A DNA stretch of 64,000 nt from Cellulomonas fimi. GTDB taxonomy: Bacteria > Actinomycetota > Actinomycetes > Actinomycetales > Cellulomonadaceae. Positions 25,864 through 35,192 of the stretch are shown piece after piece. The number at the start of each line of letters is the position of its first letter. Position 1 is the first letter of the stretch. The stretch is taken from NCBI RefSeq assembly GCF_028583725.1, contig NZ_CP110680.1, positions 4,422,222-4,486,221 on the forward strand. The letters are read 5' to 3'. The notes under the pieces were generated by a model. The model was not told the DNA's origin, searched no databases, and saw only the letters and a list, made by a program, of their open reading frames with translations. The position numbers and the translations under genes were made by a program.

Positions 25864-28323
25864 TCAGCCGCCGTTGCCCCCGCCGCCGCCGTTGTTGCCA
25901 CCCGCGTTGGCGGGCTGCGTCGGCTGCGGCGTCGGCTGCTGGGTCGGCGGCGGCTGGGTCGGCTGCGGCTTCGGACCCGTCGAGACGACGATGGTCACCG
26001 TGCTGCCGGGCGCCGCCTGCCCGCCGCGCGGGTCGGCGCGGATCACGCGACCGGTCGTGACCGTGTCGGACGACTCCTTCTGGACCACCACCACGAGTCC
26101 CAGCGCGTCGAGCGTCGCCGTGGCGTCGGCCTCGAGCTTGCCCTCGACGTTCGGCACGTCGACCACGGTCGGCTCCGGCGGGGCCTCGGTCGCGGGCGCC
26201 TCGGTCGCCGTCTCCGTCGGGAGGGGCGTCGCGCTGGGCTTGCCGCCGACGTTCGCACGCGGCGGGAACTGCTGGACGTCGGCGTACTGCGGCAGCGTGA
26301 AGGCCTGCTTCATGTACGACTGCCAGATGAACGCCGGCCAGGTGGAGCCGGTGACGTACTTGACGCTGCCGATGGGCGAGATCGACTCGTCCGACGTCCC
26401 GTCCGGCGCCTTCTGCGACATCGCCACGACCGTCGCCATGTTCGGCGTGAAGCCGGCGAACCACGCCGCCTTGTTGTCGTTCGTCGTCCCGGTCTTGCCG
26501 GCGATCGGACGTCCGAGCGGCTTGATCCACGTCTTGCCCGAGCCGTTCTGCACGACCTGCTGCATCGCGAAGCTGGTGTCCGCCATGACGTCGGCCTGGA
26601 AGACGCGCTCACCCTCGCTGGGCGCCTGGTACGCGGTGCTGCCGTCCGGGTTCGTCACGATCGCGACCACGTGGACGGGGAACTTCACGCCCTGGTTCGC
26701 GAACGTCGCGTACGCGTGCGCCAGGTCGATCGGGTGGATCGCGTCGGTCCCGAGCACGTTCGACACGTTCTGCGGGCTGACCCCGGGCACACCCGCCCGG
26801 GCGGCCACGTCCGCCGTCTTGTCGGGGCCGACCTCGATGTTGAGCTGCGCGTAGACGGTGTTGACCGACAGCTCCGTCGCCTTCACGAGGTCGATGGTGC
26901 CGAAGTTGTCGCCGTCGAAGTTCCGGACCGGCGTGTTGCCGCCGTCCCACTCGGGGAACTTCTGCCCCGAGCGCCCGTTGTACGTCTTCTTCAGCGGGAT
27001 GCCGTTCTCGAGCCCGGCGACGAGGGCGAACGGCTTGAACGTCGAACCGCCCTGGACGTTCTCGAACGTCGCGTGGTTGCGCTGGTCGGTCTCGTTGTTC
27101 GGGCCGCCGTAGAGCGCGACGATCCCGCCGGTCTGCGGGTCGATCGACGTGATGGAGTACTTCGTCCGCTCGCCCGGCACCGCGCCGTCCTGGCGCTCGA
27201 GCGCGCCCGCCCGGAACCCGTCGGCGGTCGCGATCGCCATGTCCTGCAGCGGCTTGCGGATCGTCGTCACGACGGACATGCCGGCGCGGTTGATGTCGTC
27301 CTCGGACATCGTCAGCGGCGAGCCGGCGAGCTCCTTCTTCACCATCTGCAGCAGCAGGCCGTTCGGGCCCATCTTCGACTGCGACGGCTGCTCCGGGATG
27401 AGCGTGGCGGAGGGGAACACGAGCGTCGCGCGCTCGGCCGCCGGGAGCGCGCCGATGTCGACCATGTTGTCGAGCACGTAGTTCCAGCGGGCCTCGGCCT
27501 TCTCGGGGCTGACCGCCGGGTCCCAGTTGTTGGGCGACGGGATGATGCCCGCGAGCACGGCCGCCTCGGACACGCTGAGGTCCTTCGCACCCTTGCCGAA
27601 GTACGACTGGGCGGCGGCCTCGATGCCGTACGAGTCACGGCCGAAGTAGATGGTGTTGAGGTAGCGCTCGAGGATCTTGCCCTTGTCCTCGGTGCGCGCG
27701 AGCTTGATCGCGAGCAGCGCCTCGCGCGCCTTGCCGACGTAGTCGGTGGTCGTCGAGAAGTAGTAGCGCTCGACGTACTGCTGCGTCAGCGTCGAACCAC
27801 CCTGCGTCTTGCCGCCGCGCACGTTGTTGAGGAAGGCGCGCGCCATGCCGACGGGGTCGACGCCCGAGTTGGTCTCGAACGTCTTGTCCTCGGCGGCGAT
27901 GACCGCCTTGCCGACGTACTCGGGCAGCGACGCGAGCTCGACGATCGTGCGCTTCTGCACCGCGAACGTGCCCATGACCTCGCCGTGCGGCTGGTCGGGG
28001 GTCTCGGGGGCGAAGTAGACGGTCGTCGTCTGGGCTGCGGTGTCGGCGTTGGGGTCCGGGATCGTCACGCTGTTGTACGCCGCGACCGCGCCGCCCAGCA
28101 TGAGGAAGACGAGCGTCACGAACGAGCCGAGCACGAAGCGCCACGACGGCAGCCAGCGGTGCAGGCCGGTGTAGCCCGAGCGCGGGTAGTCGAAGAACCG
28201 GCGCTTGCGCGGCGCGACGCCGGCGGCGCCCGTGGTGGAGGCGGTGGTGGCGCTCGACGCCGGACGGGTGCGCGTGCTGCGACGCGACCGTGCGGGCGCG
28301 GCGCGCCGGTTCGTGCCTGCCAA
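25864..28323 (-). CDS. Class A penicillin-binding protein (bifunctional transglycosylase/transpeptidase)
   Basis: 819 residues. A basic cytoplasmic tail (1-61) is followed by a membrane anchor at 62-83. The GT51 domain (about 120-290) has catalytic Glu145 in AAEDKTF and the motif GGSTLTQQYVER (175-186). The transpeptidase domain (about 385-690) has S427-TFK, SVN (486-488) and K610-TG. A PASTA domain (719-783) follows, then a Pro/Gln/Thr and Gly/Asn tail. It polymerises and cross-links peptidoglycan and may be regulated by muropeptide sensing. TTG start at 28323, with AGGAAGG upstream. It resembles PonA1-type proteins. Confidence 0.95.
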   Translation of the reverse strand: MAGTNRRAAPARSRRSTRTRPASSATTASTTGAAGVAPRKRRFFDYPRSGYTGLHRWLPSWRFVLGSFVTLVFLMLGGAVAAYNSVTIPDPNADTAAQTTTVYFAPETPDQPHGEVMGTFAVQKRTIVELASLPEYVGKAVIAAEDKTFETNSGVDPVGMARAFLNNVRGGKTQGGSTLTQQYVERYYFSTTTDYVGKAREALLAIKLARTEDKGKILERYLNTIYFGRDSYGIEAAAQSYFGKGAKDLSVSEAAVLAGIIPSPNNWDPAVSPEKAEARWNYVLDNMVDIGALPAAERATLVFPSATLIPEQPSQSKMGPNGLLLQMVKKELAGSPLTMSEDDINRAGMSVVTTIRKPLQDMAIATADGFRAGALERQDGAVPGERTKYSITSIDPQTGGIVALYGGPNNETDQRNHATFENVQGGSTFKPFALVAGLENGIPLKKTYNGRSGQKFPEWDGGNTPVRNFDGDNFGTIDLVKATELSVNTVYAQLNIEVGPDKTADVAARAGVPGVSPQNVSNVLGTDAIHPIDLAHAYATFANQGVKFPVHVVAIVTNPDGSTAYQAPSEGERVFQADVMADTSFAMQQVVQNGSGKTWIKPLGRPIAGKTGTTNDNKAAWFAGFTPNMATVVAMSQKAPDGTSDESISPIGSVKYVTGSTWPAFIWQSYMKQAFTLPQYADVQQFPPRANVGGKPSATPLPTETATEAPATEAPPEPTVVDVPNVEGKLEADATATLDALGLVVVVQKESSDTVTTGRVIRADPRGGQAAPGSTVTIVVSTGPKPQPTQPPPTQQPTPQPTQPANAGGNNGGGGGNGG

Positions 28324-28734
28324 GGCGGTGCCTTCCTGACGACGACAAGTCCGCGGGACGTCGCGCCGGTGGCCATCGGGGGTCGGCCGGATCCGGGCGC
28401 ACGTCTACCGCGGAGCCCAGTATGGGGGCACGCGCTGTGTCCGCCCAGGGATGGGAGGCCCGTCCGGCCGGACCCTTCACACGATCGGCACGGAGCACCC
28501 AGCCCTCCCCCGCGAGCGGCCGTTCCTGTGTGGCGTGGGTCACCGATCGCACAGGTCGGAGGCCGTCCGCGCACGCGTGACTTGTCCGGAGGCATCGGCT
28601 CGACATACTCTCCGGATGTATCGAGTTGATACATCGACGGCCATCCGCCTCGACGAAGCGGTCCGGACGTCGTCCTGTTCGTCCCGGTGCGCCTCCCGCG
28701 CCCGGACCGTACCAAGCCTGGAGGAGGTAGCGCC
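28324..28734. promoter_or_regulatory. Divergent promoter region between PBP and padR with a perfect PadR-like dyad
   Basis: 411 bases without a gene. ATGTATC-N5-GATACAT, a perfect 7+7 palindrome, sits at 28616-28634, about 100 bases before padR. ATGT...ACAT dyads of this spacing are the usual PadR operator, so self-control of padR-ino1 is likely. Confidence 0.7.
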
Positions 28735-29391
28735 GTGCGTGGTCGTTCCGACGTGCTCGAGCCCGCCATCCTCGGGCTGCTGCACGAGTCCCCCATGCAC
28801 GGGTACGAGCTGCGCAAGCGGCTCAACCTCGTGCTCGGGTCGTTCCGCGCGCTGTCCTACGGGTCGCTGTACCCCTGCCTCAAGTCGCTCGTCGACCGCG
28901 GCTGGATCGTCGGCACCGAGTCCGCCCCCGGCGCCGCGCACGGCGTCGGCAGCAAGCGCGCGCGGATCGTCTACCAGCTCACGGCCGACGGCAAGGAACA
29001 CCTCCAGCAGGTGCTCGCGTCGTCCGGGCCGTCCGCCTGGGAGGACGAGAACTTCGACGTCCGGTTCGCGTTCTTCGCGCAGACCGACGCCGAGACCAGG
29101 CTCCGGATCCTCGAGGGCAGGCGCACCCGCCTGACGGAACGCCTCGAGACGATCCGTGTGTCCTTCGCCCGCACCCGCGAGCGCATGGACGAGTACACGC
29201 TCGAGCTCCAGCGGCACGGCCTCGAACAGGTCGAGCGAGAGGTCCGCTGGCTCGACGGGCTCATCGACAACGAGCGCGGCCACCGTCGCGCGCGTACCGC
29301 AGGCACCGGCCGCCCGGCCGGAGCCGACACCACCGCTGTGCCGTCCGACTCCGTCGACACGGCGAACACCACCGAGAAGGAGCGAGGATGA
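28735..29391 (+). CDS. PadR-family transcriptional regulator
   Basis: 218 residues from GTG 28735, with GGAGGAGG just upstream. The N-terminal winged helix matches Pad[40 protein letters not shown], and a wing with [14 protein letters not shown]. The C-terminal half (about 100-185) is a charged dimerisation helix ([20 protein letters not shown]). Its stop overlaps the ATG of ino1, so it is co-transcribed with it. It probably represses the operon through the dyad at 28616-28634. The tail (185-218) is disordered. Confidence 0.93.
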   Translation: MRGRSDVLEPAILGLLHESPMHGYELRKRLNLVLGSFRALSYGSLYPCLKSLVDRGWIVGTESAPGAAHGVGSKRARIVYQLTADGKEHLQQVLASSGPSAWEDENFDVRFAFFAQTDAETRLRILEGRRTRLTERLETIRVSFARTRERMDEYTLELQRHGLEQVEREVRWLDGLIDNERGHRRARTAGTGRPAGADTTAVPSDSVDTANTTEKERG

Positions 29392-30479
29392 CCTCCATCC
29401 GCGTCGCCATCGTCGGCGTCGGCAACTGCGCCGCGTCGCTGGTCCAGGGCGTGCACTACTACGCCGACGCCGACCCGAACGGCACCGTGCCGGGTCTCAT
29501 GCACGTGCAGTTCGGTGACTACCACGTGCGTGACATCGAGTTCGTCGCGGCCTTCGACGTCGACGCGAAGAAGGTCGGCTTCGACCTGTCCGAGGCGATC
29601 GTCGCCTCCGAGAACAACACCATCAAGATCTGCGACGTCCCGCCGCTCGGCGTGACCGTGCAGCGCGGCCACACGCTCGACGGCCTCGGCAAGTACTACT
29701 CGCAGACCATCGAGGAGTCCGACGCCGAGCCCGTCGACATCGTCGCCACGCTCCGCGAGGTCCAGGCCGACGTCCTCATCTGCTACCTGCCCGTCGGGTC
29801 GGAGGCCGCCGCGAAGTTCTACGCGCAGGCCGCCATCGACGCGGGCGTCGCGTTCGTCAACGCCCTGCCCGTCTTCATCGCGTCCGACCCCGAGTGGGCC
29901 GCGAAGTTCGAGGCCGCCGGTGTCCCGATCGTCGGCGACGACATCAAGTCGCAGGTCGGCGCGACCATCACGCACCGCGTGCTCGCCCGCCTGTTCGAGG
30001 ACCGCGGCGTCATCCTGGACCGCACGTACCAGCTGAACGTCGGCGGCAACATGGACTTCAAGAACATGCTCGAGCGCGAGCGCCTGGAGTCCAAGAAGGT
30101 CTCGAAGACGCAGGCCGTCACCTCCAACCTCTCCGGCCCGCTGGCCGGCAAGAAGGAGGACCGCAACGTCCACATCGGCCCGTCGGACTACGTCGCGTGG
30201 CTCGACGACCGCAAGTGGGCGTACGTCCGCCTCGAGGGTCGCGCCTTCGGTGAGGTCCCGCTGAACCTCGAGTACAAGCTCGAGGTCTGGGACTCCCCGA
30301 ACTCGGCCGGCATCATCATCGACGCCCTGCGCGCCGCGAAGATCGCCAAGGACCGCGGCATCGGCGGCCCGATCCTGTCCGCGTCGACGTACTTCATGAA
30401 GTCGCCGCCCGTCCAGATGGAGGACCAGAAGGGCCGCGCCCAGCTGGAGTCCTTCATCCGCGGTGAGGTCGAGCGCTGA
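29388..30479 (+). CDS. ino1: Inositol-3-phosphate synthase (actinobacterial type)
   Basis: 363 residues. The NAD-binding start is [20 protein letters not shown]; other family blocks are [31 protein letters not shown] and [16 protein letters not shown]. It converts glucose-6-phosphate to inositol-1-phosphate with NAD+, the first step to mycothiol and phosphatidylinositol in actinobacteria. ATGA overlap with padR; a strong terminator follows at 30499. Confidence 0.97.
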   Translation: MTSIRVAIVGVGNCAASLVQGVHYYADADPNGTVPGLMHVQFGDYHVRDIEFVAAFDVDAKKVGFDLSEAIVASENNTIKICDVPPLGVTVQRGHTLDGLGKYYSQTIEESDAEPVDIVATLREVQADVLICYLPVGSEAAAKFYAQAAIDAGVAFVNALPVFIASDPEWAAKFEAAGVPIVGDDIKSQVGATITHRVLARLFEDRGVILDRTYQLNVGGNMDFKNMLERERLESKKVSKTQAVTSNLSGPLAGKKEDRNVHIGPSDYVAWLDDRKWAYVRLEGRAFGEVPLNLEYKLEVWDSPNSAGIIIDALRAAKIAKDRGIGGPILSASTYFMKSPPVQMEDQKGRAQLESFIRGEVER

Positions 30480-30498
30480 TCCGGAGCGCAGCGGAGGT

Positions 30499-30532
30499 CG
30501 AGAGGGTCGGTGCGCCAGCACCGGCCCTCTCG
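30499..30532 (+). terminator. Intrinsic-type terminator after ino1
   Basis: A 15-bp stem (CGAGAGGGTCGGTGC pairs with its partner, one G-U) and a 4-base loop, 20 bases past the ino1 stop. No T-run, as is common in high-GC actinobacteria. Confidence 0.8.
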
Positions 30533-30575
30533 GCCGTAGCGGAGCGCAAGATCAGCGCGACAGGCCCTCAACGCG

Positions 30576-32036
30576 TCACCGCGTCGGCAGGCCCACTCCC
30601 CGCACGGCCCAGCTCGACATCCCTACGGCCCACTGCGGCACGTCCGCCGTGGGCTCGGGCTGCGGTGCGACGACCACCGACGTACCCGCGTCGACGTCGT
30701 ACGCCGTCAGGACAGCGGGCGTCGCCTCCTGGCACGAGCTGCGCGACCTGACGTAGGCGACCCCACCGGCAGCGGTGACGTCGACGCTGCCGGCGGGCGC
30801 GTCGAGCAGCGGCACGAGCCGCCGCCCGTCCCAGACGGCCGCGCCTGCGTCGCACGCGTCGGCGCCACGTTCGACCATCCGCACGACGGTCCTGCCACCG
30901 GTAAGGGTGGCACCGCCCCACCGTTCCGGGATCGGTTCACCGTCCGCGAGCTGCTGGAGCAGCGTGACCTGGGTCGACGCGCCGGCGATGTCGAAGCGGT
31001 ACAACGCCGCGTCCGCCGCGACCTCCTCGCTGCCGACGATCGTCCGGTCGGCGCAGACGACGAGCAAGGAGCCCTCGTCGAGCCAGCTCACCGCGTCGCA
31101 CCGCTTCCCCGGCACGCCGTACTCCAGCTCGGTGCGGTGACCGTCCCGGACGTCGATCACCGCGAGCAGGGTGTCGTACCCCCAGACGCTGGTGGCGATC
31201 CTCGTCTTCGTCGGGTCGAGGAGCGGCGCATGCAGGCCAAGGCCGCCGACGAGCTCGAGCGCGCCGTCGTCGGTCCGGCGGAACACGTCCGAGGTGGCGG
31301 CGTCCGTACTGGTCGCGTTGCTCCACAGTTCGTCGCCGTCGGCCGTGAGCCCGTGGTACCAGGGGCCGTCCGCGTAGCGGTTCAAGTCGAGGGGGGTCGG
31401 CGTCAGCGTGCCGGTCTCGAGGTCGAGCTCCGCCCGGGGTTCGCGCGCGCTCGAGGCGCCGCCGACGGAGTCGATGCTGACCACCGCGGTCGTCGAGCCG
31501 GCGTCCCACCGCAGGAGCGACACGGCGGTGTCGAGCGGCAGGTCGACGACCCGGTACCGCTCGCCCGTCGGGGACACCAGGACCACGGTGTTCACGAGCG
31601 CGACGGGCACCTGCAGGTCGTGTTGCGAGGGCTCGGACCGGTAGACCGTGAGGACCCAACCGGGCGTCGTCGCCGCGAGCAGCCCTGGCGGCAGGGCCGT
31701 CGTCGGCGGGAGTCCGGGGATCTCGTCGAGCGTGGCGCTCGCCGTCGGCGACGGCGCCGGCGTGGCGGACGAGCGGGGGGTCGCGCTCGCGCTCGGCGTC
31801 GGCGTGTCCGCCGGGACGGGGGCCTCGCGCTGCTGCCAGCCGAGCCACGACGCGGCCCCCAGGACCACGACGGCCGTCCCCGCACCTCCGACCTGGAGCG
31901 TGCGGCGCAGGGCGCGCCGACGACGGACGCGACGCGCCGTCCCCGCCAGCACCGACGCGGTCGGCTCCAGCCCGGCCATCGAGCTCTCCCGGGCGGCGAC
32001 GTTCTCGTGCATGAGGTCGGTCAGGTCACGCGTCAC
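30576..32036 (-). CDS. Membrane-anchored beta-propeller-like protein paired with a SigE-family sigma factor (copy 1)
   Basis: 486 residues. The N-terminal cytoplasmic segment (about 1-45, ending RRVRRRRALRRTL) precedes one transmembrane helix (about 48-66). A Thr/Ser/Pro-rich linker (70-105) follows, then an extracellular region with repeating beta patterns resembling blades of a propeller (VVLVSPTGERYRVVDL, ELDLETGTLTPTPL, AVIDVRDGHRTEL). Its start overlaps the sigma gene by 11 bases. It could hold the sigma factor as an anti-sigma factor or respond to an envelope signal. There is no classical ZAS motif, so the anti-sigma role is inference. Confidence 0.65.
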   Translation of the reverse strand: MTRDLTDLMHENVAARESSMAGLEPTASVLAGTARRVRRRRALRRTLQVGGAGTAVVVLGAASWLGWQQREAPVPADTPTPSASATPRSSATPAPSPTASATLDEIPGLPPTTALPPGLLAATTPGWVLTVYRSEPSQHDLQVPVALVNTVVLVSPTGERYRVVDLPLDTAVSLLRWDAGSTTAVVSIDSVGGASSAREPRAELDLETGTLTPTPLDLNRYADGPWYHGLTADGDELWSNATSTDAATSDVFRRTDDGALELVGGLGLHAPLLDPTKTRIATSVWGYDTLLAVIDVRDGHRTELEYGVPGKRCDAVSWLDEGSLLVVCADRTIVGSEEVAADAALYRFDIAGASTQVTLLQQLADGEPIPERWGGATLTGGRTVVRMVERGADACDAGAAVWDGRRLVPLLDAPAGSVDVTAAGGVAYVRSRSSCQEATPAVLTAYDVDAGTSVVVAPQPEPTADVPQWAVGMSSWAVRGVGLPTR

Positions 32037-32577
32037 GGCGCACCTCCTCGGTCGGGACGAGCAGGACGGCGTCGCGATCGGTCGCGACCGTCGTCCCGAG
32101 CAGGGCGTGCAGCGCGGCCACCCCGTCGGACACGTACCTCTTCACGGCGCCCTCGCTCAGACCGAGCACCGACGCGGTCTCACGGATCGAGAGGTCGTCC
32201 AGGTGCCGCAGCACCACGCAGGCACGCTGCCGCGGGCTGAGCCGGGCGAGCGCGAGCTCGAGCTCGGTGGAGATCCCCCGCTCCTCGGGACCGGGCTGCA
32301 CCAGTTCCGGGTGCGGTCCGGCGGCCGCCCACGCGGACCGTTCCGTCCCGCGTCGGCGCGTGCGGTCGACGAACCGGGAGACGATCGCCCGCCGGACGTA
32401 CTGCTCCGCCTGTCCGACGGAGTCGAAGCGCGCCCGCGCGCTGAACGTGGCGACCAGCGCCTCCTGGACGAGGTCCTCGGCGTCCGCCGGCGGCACCATC
32501 AGCATCGCCCGCGCGACGAGCACCGGGTAGCGCTCACGCGCCACCTGCTCGAGCATCGGCTCCCATCGTCGGACCAC
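32026..32577 (-). CDS. SigE-family (ECF) RNA polymerase sigma factor, copy 1
   Basis: 183 residues from GTG 32577, with GGAAGGAGG upstream. Region 2 is at about 10-75 (ADAEDLVQEALVATFSARAR, AEQYVRRAIVSRFVDRTRR) and region 4 at about 105-160 (LARLSPRQRACVVLRHLDDL, ETASVLGLSEGAVKRYVSDG). The AVKRY helix matches the SigE family TIGR02983 of actinobacteria. Coupled to the membrane protein downstream by overlap; paralogous to the sigma at 34077-34640. Confidence 0.93.
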   Translation of the reverse strand: MVRRWEPMLEQVARERYPVLVARAMLMVPPADAEDLVQEALVATFSARARFDSVGQAEQYVRRAIVSRFVDRTRRRGTERSAWAAAGPHPELVQPGPEERGISTELELALARLSPRQRACVVLRHLDDLSIRETASVLGLSEGAVKRYVSDGVAALHALLGTTVATDRDAVLLVPTEEVRRDA

Positions 32578-32680
32578 CCGACCTCCTTCCCGCGCCCGTA
32601 GAACGCAGACCGACCCCGAAAGGTTGTGATCGGTCCGTGCTCGCGGAGGTCAGGTCACGGCCGACGGAGGCGTCGGTCGC

Positions 32681-34084
32681 TCACGGAGCGACGACGGGGG
32701 CCGAGGCGGACATCACGGCACCGTCGCCGGGCCCGGGCGGGAGGGTCGTCGTCCGACCACTCATGAGGTCGAGGACGACCGACGTCGACCGCGTCTCGTC
32801 CCCGAGGCACTGATCCCGGCCGGTGATCACGAGCCGGCCCCCTGAGACGCCGAGCGACACGTACCCCTCGGGGAGGTCGGCGTCCAGGGCCGCCATGGCG
32901 CCGTCCCGCCACACGCCGACCCGGTCCATGCAGGACTCGGGCAGGACGTCGGGACCGATCGCGTACGCCGTCGCCGCGACCCGTCCGCCGGGGAGGGTCA
33001 CGCCCTGCACGGGGACGAGGTCGCCGACCGCGAAATCACGCAGGACGACGGGTGCGGAGGACCCCGTCACGTCGCCACGCACGAGGCGGGGACGACCGGT
33101 GGTGTCGGAGAACGGCCGCGCCTCGAAGGAGCTGTCCCCGCACACCGACAGGACGGTCGTCGCCGACTCCCACGCGACGAGCTCGCACATGGTCCCGGCG
33201 AGGCCGAGTGCGAGGTCGCGCGACCCGCCCGCCACGAGGTCGACGACGCGAGAGGGAGCGCCGTCGACCGACCACGTCGTGACGAGGGCCGCCGTCTCGC
33301 CCGGGTTCACCACGGCGGTCGAGGCCGTGTACGGAGGAAGGTCGTCGGCGACGAGCCGTGCGGGTCCCCCGCCGTCGCTCGTCCAGATCGACCCCTTCCC
33401 GTTGTCGTGGTCCGCCGTCCACAACGTCGCCGAGCTGCGGAGCGGCCTCGCGTCGGCGGGGAGACCGGCAGGTCGCGGGAGCTCGGTCACGTCGCCGGTG
33501 CGCAGGTCGAGCCGACCGCGCGCCGTGCCCCCGCCGGTCACGACGGGCACCTGGGGCGAACCATCCCACGGCCCGATCACCGCGTCGACATCGTCCCCGA
33601 CCCAGTAGAGCTGCCCGTCGGGCGATGCCAGGACCAGCACGTTGCCGACCGCCCCCGGGCCCAGGGCGCTCGCGTCCCCGCCCGTCGCGACGTAGAGCGT
33701 CAGGGCCCACCCGGACCCGACGGACTCGAGGACGGCGTCGTCGACGGCGACCATCGGCGGCATCCCTGGCCGCTCGACCGCGACGCGGGCGGCGGTCGGC
33801 GTGGGGGTGTGCGCGGGCGTGCTCGAGGGCGTGACCGACGGCGCGGGGGTCGGTGTCGTCGCCGGCAGGGGCGGAGCGGCGCGGACGCCGATCCAGGTGG
33901 CAGCTGCCACCACCGCGCCGACGGCCGCGACGCCCGTGGCGGCGGCGAACGTCCGTGCCGCGCGACCACGCCGGACACGTCGGACGACGGCAGCCCGCGT
34001 CGCCGGATCGGGAACGAGACCGCCAAGCCGCCCCTCGGCGACGTCCAGCTCTCGGGTCAGCCGGGCCGTCAGGTCCTCAGCCAT
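32681..34084 (-). CDS. Membrane-anchored beta-propeller-like protein paired with a SigE-family sigma factor (copy 2)
   Basis: 467 residues from ATG 34084; the longer upstream frame belongs to the sigma gene. The plan is the same as copy 1: a basic cytoplasmic segment (RRVRRGRAARTF), one transmembrane helix (about 46-63), a Thr/Pro linker, and an extracellular propeller-like domain with VLVLASPDGQLYWVGDD and ARGRLDLRTGDVTELPRP. The start overlaps the sigma stop by 8 bases. A paired Cys pattern in the C-terminal half also occurs in copy 1. Confidence 0.65.
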   Translation of the reverse strand: MAEDLTARLTRELDVAEGRLGGLVPDPATRAAVVRRVRRGRAARTFAAATGVAAVGAVVAAATWIGVRAAPPLPATTPTPAPSVTPSSTPAHTPTPTAARVAVERPGMPPMVAVDDAVLESVGSGWALTLYVATGGDASALGPGAVGNVLVLASPDGQLYWVGDDVDAVIGPWDGSPQVPVVTGGGTARGRLDLRTGDVTELPRPAGLPADARPLRSSATLWTADHDNGKGSIWTSDGGGPARLVADDLPPYTASTAVVNPGETAALVTTWSVDGAPSRVVDLVAGGSRDLALGLAGTMCELVAWESATTVLSVCGDSSFEARPFSDTTGRPRLVRGDVTGSSAPVVLRDFAVGDLVPVQGVTLPGGRVAATAYAIGPDVLPESCMDRVGVWRDGAMAALDADLPEGYVSLGVSGGRLVITGRDQCLGDETRSTSVVLDLMSGRTTTLPPGPGDGAVMSASAPVVAP

Positions 34085-34640
34085 CGCGCCGGCCCTCCCG
34101 TCCGCTGCGTAGGACGTCGACACGACCTGGCTCGCCCTCGTCCTGCACGACAGGGCCCAGTGCCGCGCTGAGGGCGCCAACGCCGTCGGCGACGTAGCGC
34201 TTGACCGCGCCTTCACTGATGCCGAGCACGTTCGCGGTCTCCCGCACGGAGAGGTCTTCGACATGGCGCAGCACGACGCACGCGCGCGTCCGCGGGGGAA
34301 GCGCACCGAGCGCCCGGACGACGTCCGCACCGAAGAGCCCGTGCTCGAGGGTCGCCCCGGCATCAGGCGCGTGACCGGACAGGCGTCGCACCGCGGACCG
34401 CTCGCTCGCGCGCCTCCGGGTCTGGTCGACCCACCGCGAGGCGACAGCCCGCCGGACGTACGACTCGGCCTGCGGCAGGGACCCGAACCGTGCGCGGGAG
34501 CGGAACACCGACACGAGCGCGTCGTGCACCACGTCCTGCGCCTCCTCCCGTGAGCCCGTGAGGAGCGTGGCGTACGCGACGAGGGAGCCGTACCGCTCCG
34601 AGAGCAGCACGTCGAGCATCGCCTCCCACCGGCGGCTCAC
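34077..34640 (-). CDS. SigE-family (ECF) RNA polymerase sigma factor, copy 2
   Basis: 187 residues if started at GTG 34640 (SRRWEAMLD), which aligns with the start of copy 1 (VRRWEPMLE); an ATG 19 codons upstream (34697) is the alternative. Region 2 is SREEAQDVVHDALVSVFRSR and YVRRAVASRWVDQTRRR. Region 4 is LPPRTRACVVLRHVEDLSVR and NVLGISEGAVKRYVADG. First gene of a two-gene unit with the membrane protein downstream. Confidence 0.93.
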   Translation of the reverse strand: MSRRWEAMLDVLLSERYGSLVAYATLLTGSREEAQDVVHDALVSVFRSRARFGSLPQAESYVRRAVASRWVDQTRRRASERSAVRRLSGHAPDAGATLEHGLFGADVVRALGALPPRTRACVVLRHVEDLSVRETANVLGISEGAVKRYVADGVGALSAALGPVVQDEGEPGRVDVLRSGREGRRDG

Positions 34641-34935
34641 GTCGCGGCCTCGTGTCGCGTCACCGCTCCTCCTCGTCCTCGTCGTCGTCGCGACCATAAC
34701 GACGGAGGGGGGTCACGAGGTTGGGTCGGGCACGACCGTGCGGAGTCGGAGCTGCGTGAGGAGCACCTCCCACGCTCTGGTCACCCTCGTCCTCCTCTGG
34801 GGCGTGCACCTTCTCACGACGAGAACGACGCACCCCGCGGGGAGGTTGGGGGTTCATCCGACGGGGTCAACGCGACGGGCCCAGTGACCGCGCCGGGCGG
34901 TGGGACGCGTCCGCACGAACGGCGGACGGGACGTG

Positions 34936-35175
34936 CTACTTGGTGCCGCCCGTGGCGACCAGCCACACGGCGAACGCGACGACCGCGACGACCGCGACGA
35001 GCACGGCGACGGCGACGCCGAGGCGCGCGGTGCGGTTGCCGCCGACGGGGACGGTCGCGCCGTCGGCGCCGACGACCTCGGGTGCGGCGACGCGCGCCGC
35101 GACGGACACGAGGGCCGGGACGCCGACGCCGAAGACGAGGCTGAGGCCGAGGACGGTCAGGACGGTGACGATCAC
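34936..35175 (-). CDS. Small membrane protein downstream of the phosphate transporter
   Basis: 79 residues from GTG 35175, with GGAG upstream, 17 bases past the pit stop. Two hydrophobic helices (about 4-26 and 51-72) flank a polar loop; the end is ATGGTK. It is too short for the usual tracks and is read as the tail of a longer open frame antisense in phase to pit. I do not know its function. The distance and codon bias suggest co-transcription with pit. Confidence 0.6.
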   Translation of the reverse strand: MIVTVLTVLGLSLVFGVGVPALVSVAARVAAPEVVGADGATVPVGGNRTARLGVAVAVLVAVVAVVAFAVWLVATGGTK

Positions 35176-35192
35176 GGGGTGCTCCTGGGCGC

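Noticed and set aside
24745..28629. A 1294-codon plus-strand open frame
   Set aside because: Antisense to ssb, rpsF and the PBP, all certain genes; low-complexity Arg/Val/Asp translation.
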